18,799 nucleotides of DNA from CAYYGL01 sp964471235 (GCA_964471235.1 CAYYGL010000095.1:1-18799), one strand, 5' to 3'; counted from the stretch's first letter, positions 8,400-15,326 are shown. Translations and numbers: made by a program. Notes: generated from the letters alone by a model not told the origin.

Positions 8400-9917
8400 T
8401 TAAGACTGCTGTGACTGTTGATGCCATTCCAGTAGGAGTTTACGGTCGATTTTCCCGGTATCACCCTTAGGCAGAGCCTCTACAAATTGGATGTGTTTGG
8501 GAATTTTATATTTCGCCAGTTTTCCCCGGCAGAAAGCGAGAACATCCTCTGCGGTCAATTGATACCCCGGTTTGGTAACGATATAAGCTTTGCCGACCTC
8601 TCCCCATTTTTTATCCGGCACCCCGATGATAGCAACTTCCGCCACAGCAGGATGCTCATATAAGAATTTTTCAATTTCCACCGGGTAAACGTTCTCCCCA
8701 CCGGAGATATACATATTCTTTTTTCGATCAACAATATAGAGATAGCCCTCCTCATCCCGGGTAACCACATCGCCGCTGTGGAACCAGCCGTCTCTTATGG
8801 TTTCCCGGGTGGCTTCGGGGTTGTTCCAATAGCCGGGTGTCACCATGGGACCCTTCACTAATAACTCACCCGGCACACCTGAATCAACCTCCTGCCCGGC
8901 ATCATTTACGATTTTTATTTCCACATAGAAATTGGGTACGCCAATCGACCCTTTTTTGCGAATGGCATCGTCCTGGTGCAAACTGGTTAAGTTGGGTCCC
9001 ACCTCGGTCATCCCATACCCCTGGCGAATGGGAACGCCCTTTCGCTGCCATTTTTCAATCAGCGGAATCGGCATTGCCTCGCCGCCAACGATACAAAAAC
9101 GCAGTTTTTCCAGGGAAACGGTTTCGAAATAGGGCGAGTCTGCCATCATTTTCATCATGGTCGGCACGCCGAAGAAGATGGTAGCAGCCTCGGCATCCAG
9201 CAACTGCAGAATGGTATCGGCGTCGAAATTTTTGGTTAAACAAAAATAAGCGCCGCGGTGCAAAAACGGGGTAGACAAAACATTCCATCCCCCGGTATGA
9301 AAAAGCGGAGCACAGGTGATGGTGCGGTCAGCAGAAGTTAAATTGAGGCGCAGGGCAGTATTCACACTGTTCCAGAACAGCATTTTATGGGTGTACAGGG
9401 CGCCCTTGGGAAAACCGGTAGTGCCGGAGGTGTAGAGAATCAAGATGGGGTCATCTTCGGCAGTAGGGCTATCCGCCGGGAAGTCCACAGCAACGTCATA
9501 AACCGATTCACACCACTGTGCCAAATCTTGCATCTTTCGGGTGGAGATGCTTGCGGCAGCTTCGCAGTTCTGCAGGGTCTCGGAAAATTTTTCTTCTACA
9601 ATGATCAGGGTGGGTTGGGAATCGCGGAGCAGGTAGTCGATTTCCCGGGGAGCCAGGCGGAAGTTAATTGGTGTCAGGATTATCCCGCTTTTTTGAGCCG
9701 CAGCAAATAGGATGAAATACTCCAGGCAGTTCTCCGCTAAAATTGCAATCCGGTCCCCTTTGCCAATCTGATAATCGTTCAAAAGATGTTGGGCAAGGGC
9801 ATTGGCGGCATTGTTCAATTGCCGATAGCTCAGGCGGCGGCCGGTTTCATACTCCGTAATCGCAATTTTTTCCGGGGAATACATTGCCCATCGACTCATC
9901 CAATCGGTTCGAAACAT
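8400..9917 (-). CDS. Acyl-CoA synthetase / long-chain fatty acid-CoA ligase-like (ANL superfamily)
   Basis: Cytoplasmic 505-residue adenylate-forming enzyme that would activate a carboxylic acid with ATP and load it on CoA. Conserved blocks are in order: the P-loop YTSGTTGFPKG (162-172), the A5 motif YGMTE (301-305), GWFHSGDV (377-384), the hinge DRKKNMYISGGENVYPVEIE (397-416) and the C-terminal catalytic lysine in TGKIDRK (Lys489). All key residues are present and the length is normal for medium/long-chain or aryl-acid CoA ligases. The acid chain length is not readable by eye. The ATG follows an AGGAGA ribosome site. It is separated from the KASIII-like gene by the S23/repeat insert and followed by the T9SS-sorted gene. 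It is unlike OleC by overall style; FadD3/FadK-type ligases are closer. Confidence 0.93.
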   Translation of the reverse strand: MFRTDWMSRWAMYSPEKIAITEYETGRRLSYRQLNNAANALAQHLLNDYQIGKGDRIAILAENCLEYFILFAAAQKSGIILTPINFRLAPREIDYLLRDSQPTLIIVEEKFSETLQNCEAAASISTRKMQDLAQWCESVYDVAVDFPADSPTAEDDPILILYTSGTTGFPKGALYTHKMLFWNSVNTALRLNLTSADRTITCAPLFHTGGWNVLSTPFLHRGAYFCLTKNFDADTILQLLDAEAATIFFGVPTMMKMMADSPYFETVSLEKLRFCIVGGEAMPIPLIEKWQRKGVPIRQGYGMTEVGPNLTSLHQDDAIRKKGSIGVPNFYVEIKIVNDAGQEVDSGVPGELLVKGPMVTPGYWNNPEATRETIRDGWFHSGDVVTRDEEGYLYIVDRKKNMYISGGENVYPVEIEKFLYEHPAVAEVAIIGVPDKKWGEVGKAYIVTKPGYQLTAEDVLAFCRGKLAKYKIPKHIQFVEALPKGDTGKIDRKLLLEWHQQSQQS

Positions 9918-9929
9918 GAGGATTTCTCC

Positions 9930-10047
9930 TGGAAGTTTGCAAGTTAAAAAGTTTGCAATTTAAAAAGTTGGAAAGTTTGCAAGTTTACCAAACCCAACTT
10001 CGGAACTTATAACTTTAAACTTGCCAACTTTTTAACTTCCCACTTTA
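9930..10047. repeat. AAGTT/AACTT repeat tract, left flank of the S23 gene
   Basis: A low-complexity tract built from irregular AAGTTTGCAAGTT and inverted CCAACTTTTTAACTT units. It contains the left copy (9973-10028) of a 56-bp direct repeat whose other copy is at 10446-10501; 46 of 56 positions match without gaps. A 19-base core, TAACTTTAAACTTGCCAAC, occurs here at 10010-10028. Because both orientations of the unit are present, the tract can also fold on itself. Unit spacing is irregular, so it is not a CRISPR array. Confidence 0.8.
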
Positions 10048-10062
10048 GCCCGCCGACTTCGC

Positions 10063-10419
10063 TCATTGACGTTTGCTGGATATGGCGGAAAAAATCGCCA
10101 GAATTTCACTGCACTCATCGTACTCGGATTTCACCACAGACCAGGGTAACCAGCCGATTTCAGTAATAACTTCCAGCCAGTACTGAGTTTCACTTGCTTC
10201 ACTCTCACAAATTTTAATTTTGTTGTTAAAATCTGCCCGACTCCTGGCACGATTCGCTTCCCGATAATTGGCTCCCACGGAAGTTCCACATTTGGTAATC
10301 TGGTTTCTCACGACTTTGCCCTCCGGTGTATTGGGCAATTTTGTTGACAACCCAATGATTCTTACTGCAAAATTTCGGGTTCGCTTCTCAAACTCCTTTG
10401 CAAATTCTTTGTTTTCCAT
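10063..10419 (-). CDS. Four-helix-bundle protein, S23 / 23S rRNA intervening-sequence family
   Basis: 118 residues from ATG 10417-10419, which has GGGGGGAG just upstream. The same frame is open for 53 more codons, but those run through the AAGTT repeat tract and give a repetitive SYEVGKLASYQVGKL-like peptide, so I take the internal start. The protein is mostly helical, with FAVRIIGLSTKLP, GKVVRNQITKCGTSVGANYREANRARSRADFNNKIKICESEASETQYWLEV and a helical C-terminus. This matches the S23 family first seen in intervening sequences of 23S rRNA genes and structurally related to the Avd accessory protein of diversity-generating retroelements. Family function is poorly defined. Here it is an orphan, with no rRNA gene or reverse transcriptase in the window, lying between KASIII and acyl-CoA ligase genes and flanked by related repeats. 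It looks like an inserted cassette rather than an operon member. Confidence 0.9.
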   Translation of the reverse strand: MENKEFAKEFEKRTRNFAVRIIGLSTKLPNTPEGKVVRNQITKCGTSVGANYREANRARSRADFNNKIKICESEASETQYWLEVITEIGWLPWSVVKSEYDECSEILAIFSAISSKRQ

Positions 10420-10440
10420 GCTCCCCCCGGCGGTGAAGAG

Positions 10441-10580
10441 TTGATAAGTTTGCAAGTTCATCATATCCAACTTCCCACTTCGTAACTTTAAACTTGCCAA
10501 CCTGCCAACTTGGTAACTTGCCAACTTAGTAACTTCGTAACTTTTAACTTTAAACTTGCCAACTTCGTAACTTTCCAACT
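10441..10580. repeat. AAGTT/AACTT repeat tract, right flank of the S23 gene
   Basis: A tract made of AACTTGCCAACTT, GTAACTT and CCAACTT units, opening with an oppositely oriented AAGTTTGCAAGTT. It holds the right copy (10446-10501) of the 56-bp direct repeat shared with 9973-10028. The 19-base core TAACTTTAAACTTGCCAAC occurs twice, at 10483-10501 and 10545-10563. The tract ends only a few bases before the stop of the KASIII-like gene. Confidence 0.8.
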
Positions 10581-10587
10581 CCCCCTT

Positions 10588-11577
10588 CTAAAACCGAAAT
10601 GCCGCGGCGGCAAATGCCAATCCGCCGCCGGAGCCGATGAAGAATATCAACTCACCGCGGGAAACCTTCCCGGCTTCCACCGCATCCGCCAACGCCATGG
10701 GAATGCACGCCGAGCCGGTATAACCGTAGCGGTCCATAATGGTATGGGCACGATCCCGGGGAACGCCCAATTCATCCAGGGTCTGGTAAATGCTGTTGAT
10801 GTTGATTTGAGTGAAAAAATAGTGATCCACCTGATGCGGGCGAATCTGTAAACGCGCAGCCATCGTGTTAATCATCTGTTTCCACTTCTGGGAATTCAGT
10901 TCTTTGGGAAATTTTCGCACGAATTTTAACCGATGGTCGTTCCGCTGCAACACCTCCAGGGTGATTGGTTGACGGGTACCACCGGCATAAATACCCATCC
11001 AATCATGGTATTGCCCTTCGGTCAGCAGGTCGCCGGTGAGATACCCTCGCGGTGAGTTTTCCTCCGACGACAGGAGTACTGCTCCGGCGCCATCGGCAAA
11101 GAGGGTGACGGTCTTTTTGTCGGATTTATCCAGATATTTACTCATTGCATACGCCCCGACCACCAGAACATGCCGGTAGCGCTTGTCAGCGATGATGTAT
11201 TTGCTGCCCACATCCAGGGCGGTAACAAATCCGGCGCAGGCAGTGTTCAGGTCGAAAGTACCGGCGCTGCGGGCTGCCAGACGCTGCTGCACCACCGAAG
11301 CTGTGGAAGGGGATATGTATTCCGGGGTGTCGGTGGCAATGATGATCAAATCCAGTTTGTCAGCGGATATCCCGGCGTTTTGAAGGGTTCGCTTCGCTGC
11401 GGCTACACACAAATCCGCGGTAGATTCGTTTTCCCGGCACCAGTGCCGCTGCCGGATGGTTAAATTCTCCCGCAGCCAGGTGTCCACATCTTCTCCCAAC
11501 AACTCATTAAAATAGCTGTTCGGCAGCACCCAATCCGGCGCGTACATACCGGTTGCCCGGATAATCGCATTTCGCAT
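10588..11577 (-). CDS. KASIII-like (FabH-fold) thiolase-superfamily enzyme with altered catalytic triad
   Basis: 329 residues, the normal FabH size. The active-site Cys114 sits in LNTACAGFVTALDVG, and the fold markers LFADGAGAVLLSS and IGSGGGLAFAAAAFRF are in place. The decarboxylation residues of ordinary KASIII are not. Where FabH has His-Gln-Ala-Asn, this protein has FFTQIN (Thr256-Gln257), and where FabH has Gly-Asn-Thr it has Gly-Tyr-Thr (Tyr286 in YGYTGSACIPMAL). It therefore probably does not decarboxylate malonyl-ACP in the usual way. Acyl transfer, thioester hydrolysis or a different condensation are alternatives (inference). An AGAGGA ribosome site precedes the ATG. It lies after the FabG-type SDR across a 374-base gap and before the S23 insert and acyl-CoA ligase. 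It is probably not the housekeeping FabH. Confidence 0.88.
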   Translation of the reverse strand: MRNAIIRATGMYAPDWVLPNSYFNELLGEDVDTWLRENLTIRQRHWCRENESTADLCVAAAKRTLQNAGISADKLDLIIIATDTPEYISPSTASVVQQRLAARSAGTFDLNTACAGFVTALDVGSKYIIADKRYRHVLVVGAYAMSKYLDKSDKKTVTLFADGAGAVLLSSEENSPRGYLTGDLLTEGQYHDWMGIYAGGTRQPITLEVLQRNDHRLKFVRKFPKELNSQKWKQMINTMAARLQIRPHQVDHYFFTQININSIYQTLDELGVPRDRAHTIMDRYGYTGSACIPMALADAVEAGKVSRGELIFFIGSGGGLAFAAAAFRF

Positions 11578-11951
11578 AACCGTTTATCCTCTGGATTCTA
11601 ATGACAAAATTTATCCTTATACCTCGATACATCACAGGGCATAACACTTTAGCACTTTGAAAATTTTTATATTGTTTCTCCAATCGTTTATAAAACTCTC
11701 CCCCTTGGCGAAGCCATCCCTTTCCCGAAGGGAGCACTTTGTGCCGGGATAATCCCCCTCTCTTTCAAGAGAGTGGGAAACAGGGGGTGAGTTCGAACTT
11801 ATTTGATTCCCGCATAACTTTTTTTCATAGAGCTAAACTGTTATCACAGCGCTAATAAGTGCAAGAGTTCTAAAGCACCCTTATGGGGCAGCCCTAATTG
11901 GGTTCGATTAAAAACCGTCCTACCGACAAATTGGTACGCCATCCATTACCT
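11578..11951. repeat. Intergenic region with a cluster of four hairpins (11707-11787)
   Basis: No gene is supported in this 374-base gap. Four small perfect hairpins follow each other: GGC/GCC at 11707-11715, CCCTT/AAGGG at 11718-11732, GCAC/GTGC at 11734-11744 and CTCTCTT/AAGAGAG at 11758-11773. CCCCCT (11754-11759) can also pair with AGGGGG (11782-11787). The style is that of dispersed palindromic intergenic repeats. It could terminate the upstream SDR transcript or act in the leader of the KASIII-like gene, but there is no clear U-run. The part 11800-11951 shows only weak short inverted repeats. Confidence 0.5.
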
Positions 11952-12695
11952 CTAAATCGTGACCCCCCCGTCCACACTGAGCACCGCACCGTTGATGAAA
12001 CTTGCCTCCTCACTGGCTAAAAAGAGATAGGCATTGGCGATATCTTCCGGCGTCCCCAGGCGACCCACCGGCGTCTTTTCTTTCAGCATCGTCAGCACTT
12101 TTTCCGGTATGGTCTCCACCATCTCTGTGGCGATAAACCCCGGGGCAACGGCATTCACGGTAATCCCTTTCCTGCCCAATTCCCTTGCCCAAACCCTGGT
12201 CATTCCAATTACACCGGACTTGGTTGCCACGTAGTTGGTTTGCCCAAAGTTGCCGTATAATCCCACCACCGAGGAAGCATTGATAATCCGACCGTAATTG
12301 TGTTCAATCATGTATGGAACAATCGCTTTGGTGCAGTTAAAGACCCCGGTCAGGTTCACATCGATTACCTGCTGCCATTGTTCCGGAGTCATTTTCACCA
12401 GACGGGCGTCCCGGGTAATACCAGCATTGTTGATAAGGATGTCGATTTGTTGTAACCGGTCAATGGCTTCCCGGGCTGCTCGAGAAACCGAATCAAATTG
12501 AGTCACATCCACCGAAGTAAACGAGACGGATAAACCTTCTTTGTCAAGCGATTGCACAGCGGCAGCCCCTTTTTCCGCATCGATGTCCCAGATCATCACC
12601 CGTGCACCTTCCCGGGCAAACTTTTGGGCGGTGGCGAAGCCAATTCCCCGGGCACCGCCGGTAATCACAGCCGTTTTTCCCTGTAATCGGTTCAT
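11952..12695 (-). CDS. FabG-type short-chain dehydrogenase/reductase (3-oxoacyl-ACP/CoA reductase or 3-hydroxyacyl-CoA dehydrogenase)
   Basis: 247 residues from ATG 12693-12695; a TTG 13 codons upstream would add an unlikely extension, and 247 is the standard FabG length. The cofactor loop is TGGARGIG (12-19), the structural motif NNAG (89-92), the catalytic residues Ser142 (NASSVVG), Tyr155 and Lys159 (YVATKSG), and the C-terminal VDGGVTI is FabG-like. Beta-2 ends in WDID, with Asp37 where NADP enzymes usually have a neutral or basic residue. This favours NAD(H) and possibly the oxidative, catabolic direction (inference). The ribosome site is weak. It follows the GbsR/MarR regulator by 99 bases and precedes the KASIII-like gene. 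It is not an extended SDR like OleD. Confidence 0.93.
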   Translation of the reverse strand: MNRLQGKTAVITGGARGIGFATAQKFAREGARVMIWDIDAEKGAAAVQSLDKEGLSVSFTSVDVTQFDSVSRAAREAIDRLQQIDILINNAGITRDARLVKMTPEQWQQVIDVNLTGVFNCTKAIVPYMIEHNYGRIINASSVVGLYGNFGQTNYVATKSGVIGMTRVWARELGRKGITVNAVAPGFIATEMVETIPEKVLTMLKEKTPVGRLGTPEDIANAYLFLASEEASFINGAVLSVDGGVTI

Positions 12696-12754
12696 GTTGC
12701 CAGTCTTTCTTTTGATATGTTTGGAAAAATTCAAACAAAATGAATGTAAATCTT

Positions 12755-12788
12755 ATCCGGGTGCCAAATCTCCCGGATTTGACAAATC
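12755..12788. promoter_or_regulatory. Overlapping palindromes upstream of the SDR gene, possible operator
   Basis: Between the regulator stop and the SDR start, ATCCGGG (12755-12761) pairs with CCCGGAT (12772-12778). CAAATC (12765-12770) pairs with GATTTG (12776-12781), and the latter also forms the odd palindrome GATTTGACAAATC (12776-12788). The pairings exclude one another. They could be an operator for the adjacent regulator or a weak terminator for its gene; nothing decides between these. Confidence 0.3.
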
Positions 12789-12794
12789 AAAAAG

Positions 12795-13298
12795 TTATGA
12801 ATTTGATTTCAGTTCGTTGTACAGATTTGCTCTTTCCCTAATCCATTCATCTAAAAAATTCTGGAAGTGCTTTTCCATAATTTCATAGAACCGCTCCATC
12901 TCTATCAACCGGTGGTACAATGGTTCCAGTTCCGGTTCATTGGCTTGCTCGACGCTATTTTTTAATTGCCGGGCGATTTTGGTGTTGTTCTTTACCAGGG
13001 CAAAACTATTCCGAAACGCATTTTCAAATACATCCGGTAAAATTTCATAATAATCCTTTCGGCTGCCCGGTTTCCAGATTTTGCGGATCAAATTTCTCTC
13101 CCGGAGCCGCCGGGTAATCTGGCTGATGGGTCCCTTGCTCATTTCCAGATGTTGGGCAATATCATCCAGGGAAAGCGGTTCCGAAGAGAACATCAACAAC
13201 GCCACCACTCGCCCCATCAGTTTGCTTAAGCCAAAACCACGATAGGCTTCCCCAAAATCCTGTAACATCTCTTGCTTAATCCGATCTTTTGCTGTCAT
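12795..13298 (-). CDS. GbsR/MarR-family winged-helix transcriptional regulator
   Basis: 167-residue DNA-binding protein. The winged-helix part is about 25-90: GRVVALLMFSSEPLSLDDIAQHLEMSKGPISQITRRLRERNLIRKIWKPGSRKDYYE. The recognition helix is around SKGPISQITRRL and the wing around KPGSRKDYYE. The rest (about 95-167) is helical and charged and probably dimerises. This arrangement fits the GbsR-like branch of MarR proteins, which in Bacillus controls choline/glycine-betaine genes; the ligand here is unknown. A GGAGATA ribosome site precedes the ATG. It lies between the symporter (97 bases upstream) and the SDR (99 bases downstream), so it probably controls one or both. A 10-bp palindrome, AATACGTATT, at 13343-13352 lies 45 bases before its start. 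Confidence 0.88.
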   Translation of the reverse strand: MTAKDRIKQEMLQDFGEAYRGFGLSKLMGRVVALLMFSSEPLSLDDIAQHLEMSKGPISQITRRLRERNLIRKIWKPGSRKDYYEILPDVFENAFRNSFALVKNNTKIARQLKNSVEQANEPELEPLYHRLIEMERFYEIMEKHFQNFLDEWIRERANLYNELKSNS

Positions 13299-13342
13299 TA
13301 TCTCCGCCTGTGTTTGAAGTGTTTGAATCGAAAAAAAAGTAA

Positions 13343-13352
13343 AATACGTATT
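13343..13352. promoter_or_regulatory. 10-bp palindrome upstream of the GbsR/MarR gene
   Basis: AATACGTATT is a perfect palindrome in the AT-rich 97-base gap between the symporter stop and the regulator start. Autoregulatory MarR-type operators are often palindromes in this position, but no second copy was seen upstream of the neighbouring genes, so this is only a candidate. Confidence 0.25.
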
Positions 13353-13395
13353 CTTGTCGAATCAAGCATTTTCTAAAATAAGAATTCCCCGGGCT

Positions 13396-14913
13396 TCACG
13401 AAGAAATTGTATCCCCGCTACCCGCTTTCCGGTTCATGATCCAGGCGCCAATTAAAGCGGGTCCCCCTGCTATCAATAATGCCAGGGATGCCGGCACCGC
13501 CGGATTAGCAAACGTCAGTCCGGAATCGGGAAAAAGCCGGGCACCGTAAAAATACAAAAAGAAATGAATTGCGATGCCGACTGTGGAGGCAATCCATACC
13601 AGGTGCAGGGAGGCACGGTGAAACAGCACTCCCACTAACAGGGGCGGCACCGCAGCTACCGCCATTCCGTACACACCTACCTGACCGAAAATGCCCAGCA
13701 ATTTAGGCGGATTCAAACAAATCAAAAAAGCAGCTACTGCAATAATAAGCAAAATAATGTGGCTCCATTTGTAAGCAATTGACAAACGTTCTTCCGGGGT
13801 GCGTTGTGTGCGGCTAAACCGGTCTATCAGGGTTAATACAAAATCATTGGCAGTGATAGTGGAGAGCGAAACCAAAATCCCGTCTAAAGTGGACATGCCG
13901 GCAGCCAGTAGTACGATTCCGATAAAAGTGAACAGCCACCCCGGAAAGGTGTTTTTAATATAAACGGTCATCACCAAATCCTGACGGAAAGCGCCGGTGG
14001 CAGCATCGATTAGTTGTTCCGGGGGCACGGTGAGCCGGGCGTAAAACCCGGCAATCGGTAACAAAAAGAATAGCGCCAGGATAATAATTCCATAGGTGAG
14101 GTACTGCCGCACGGCTTTATCGCTTTTCACATACAACGCTTTGGTGAGGATGTGCGGTTGGCAAACCAGGGCAGCTCCAATCAAAAATCCGCCAATATAT
14201 ATGGAAAAGACATTGTTGTAGAGATTGCTTTCCGGGTTCACCCACTTTGCCAGGTTTGGGTTTTGAGCGGCAATTTGCTGTAAAAAGCCGCCATCACTGC
14301 CAAAGAAAAGATGCAGCCCGGAAAAAAGGATCAGCAATGTAACAATGAGCATGAGCGAGCCCTGCAGGGTGTTGGTAAAGACATGCGCATAGGTGCCGCC
14401 CAGAAACACATATCCTGTAACAAAGCCCAGGATAATAATTAATGCCACGGTATTGGAAACGCCCAGGAGCTGCTGCATAACGATGGATAACCCGCCGACA
14501 ATCAGTACCACAAAAGCCAGGGCAAACAAATTGATCAGGGCAAAGAACAGCCCAAACCCCCTTGAACCGTATCGATTGCTGATCCAATGGGGCATGGTGA
14601 GCGCCCGGGTTTGTTCGCCCAATCGGCGGAACTGAAAAGAGAGCACCACCAGCATCAGGTTAAAGCCAATACCTACTGCCACCACAAAGTGCATGAAACC
14701 TGCCAATCCATGCACATAAATGAAGCCGGGATTGATGATAAAGGTAGCCGCGGAAGCCACGCTGGCTGCCAGGGTGATTCCCACCACAAAGGGATGCAAA
14801 TCGCCGCTGCCAATGGCAAAGCTGCCGAAATTTTTAGTCTTCCGGAAACCCATCCACCCCAAATAGGTGGTGCCAGCCATATAAAGCAGAAAAAGTATCC
14901 AGGCGAATGTCAT
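13396..14913 (-). CDS. Sodium:solute symporter (SSS/SSF family)
   Basis: 505-residue inner-membrane transporter with about 13 hydrophobic segments starting at residue 3. It couples sodium entry to uptake of a small solute. Family marks are the ITLAASVASAATFIINPGF segment (46-64), GGTYAHVFTNTLQGSLM (172-188) and, in the eighth to ninth helix, LLAAGMSTLDGILVSLSTITANDF (335-358), which matches the STLDG/STI-D region of PutP/PanF-like members. The substrate cannot be read by eye; monocarboxylates, proline, pantothenate and betaine are known in the family. Its GbsR-type neighbour could hint at a quaternary amine, and the acyl cluster at a carboxylate; both are inference. An AGGAGA ribosome site precedes the ATG. 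A long hairpin-containing leader lies upstream. Confidence 0.93.
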   Translation of the reverse strand: MTFAWILFLLYMAGTTYLGWMGFRKTKNFGSFAIGSGDLHPFVVGITLAASVASAATFIINPGFIYVHGLAGFMHFVVAVGIGFNLMLVVLSFQFRRLGEQTRALTMPHWISNRYGSRGFGLFFALINLFALAFVVLIVGGLSIVMQQLLGVSNTVALIIILGFVTGYVFLGGTYAHVFTNTLQGSLMLIVTLLILFSGLHLFFGSDGGFLQQIAAQNPNLAKWVNPESNLYNNVFSIYIGGFLIGAALVCQPHILTKALYVKSDKAVRQYLTYGIIILALFFLLPIAGFYARLTVPPEQLIDAATGAFRQDLVMTVYIKNTFPGWLFTFIGIVLLAAGMSTLDGILVSLSTITANDFVLTLIDRFSRTQRTPEERLSIAYKWSHIILLIIAVAAFLICLNPPKLLGIFGQVGVYGMAVAAVPPLLVGVLFHRASLHLVWIASTVGIAIHFFLYFYGARLFPDSGLTFANPAVPASLALLIAGGPALIGAWIMNRKAGSGDTISS

Positions 14914-14971
14914 TGTTTCTCCTGTCAGGTTTTTGATCCCTGAAGATGAATTTAGTGAGAACGGGAACGGT

Positions 14972-15003
14972 CAGGCTACGGAATAGCCTGTCTTGCTATT
15001 CCG
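14972..15003. promoter_or_regulatory. Two mutually exclusive hairpins in the symporter leader
   Basis: CAGGCTA (14972-14978) pairs with TAGCCTG (14984-14990), and CGGAATAG (14979-14986) pairs with CTATTCCG (14996-15003). All pairs are perfect. The second stem uses the loop and 3' arm of the first, so only one can form. It lies 59-90 bases upstream of the symporter start. This layout resembles an attenuator, but there is no U-run or recognised ligand-binding core; an intergenic palindromic repeat is the simpler alternative. Confidence 0.35.
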
Positions 15004-15090
15004 ATTCACCCCGCCAACTTATGTTCCTGCCCGAACTCAGCATTATGATTACCTTTTACATAACGTGAGTTTGACGTAACTTGAAATTGC

Positions 15091-15308
15091 ACCCAGATGA
15101 CACAGATAATGCTGTTTTACACGAATGATTGGTCCATAATTTTAAAAAAATCGGAATTTTCAGCTTTACCTGCAAAGTTGATGTTTTAAATGTCATTCCG
15201 GTATTTTCCGAAAAAACATCGGAAAAGCCGGAATGACCAAAATGGGCATATAGCTGAATCGTTACAAAAAATCTGCGAAAATCCGGGGTCATCCGCGTTC
15301 CATTTTTC
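15091..15308. repeat. Intergenic repeat region with a long hairpin between inverted GATGAC-type modules
   Basis: No gene is supported in 14914-15326. A long hairpin pairs GTCATTCCGG (15192-15201) with CCGGAATGAC (15228-15237), continuing with TTTTCCGA (15204-15211) and TCGGAAAA (15219-15226), with small bulges and a 7-base loop. On either side are related modules in opposite orientation: GATGACACAGAT near 15097 and, on the minus strand, GCGGATGACCCCGGAT near 15283-15297. This resembles a dispersed non-coding repeat or a small inverted-repeat element. It lies just 3' of the TonB receptor gene and could double as its terminator, although only a short A/T stretch follows. Confidence 0.5.
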
Positions 15309-15326
15309 TTATGTCGAACGGACGTT

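Noticed and set aside
9930..10580. CRISPR array in the AAGTT tracts
   Set aside because: Units are short, irregularly spaced and occur in both orientations, with no unique spacers and no cas genes.
11880..11915. tRNA-like GGGTTCGAT T-arm
   Set aside because: No acceptor stem, anticodon arm or D-arm can be drawn around it on either strand.
8400..12695. Assignment as a canonical OleABCD cluster
   Set aside because: The SDR is short FabG-type, the KASIII-like enzyme lacks the OleA His/Asn, the ligase looks like a CoA ligase, and no hydrolase lies within the block.
12696..12734. TTG start giving a 13-residue extension of the SDR
   Set aside because: The extension has no counterpart in FabG proteins, and the ATG at 12695 gives the standard length.
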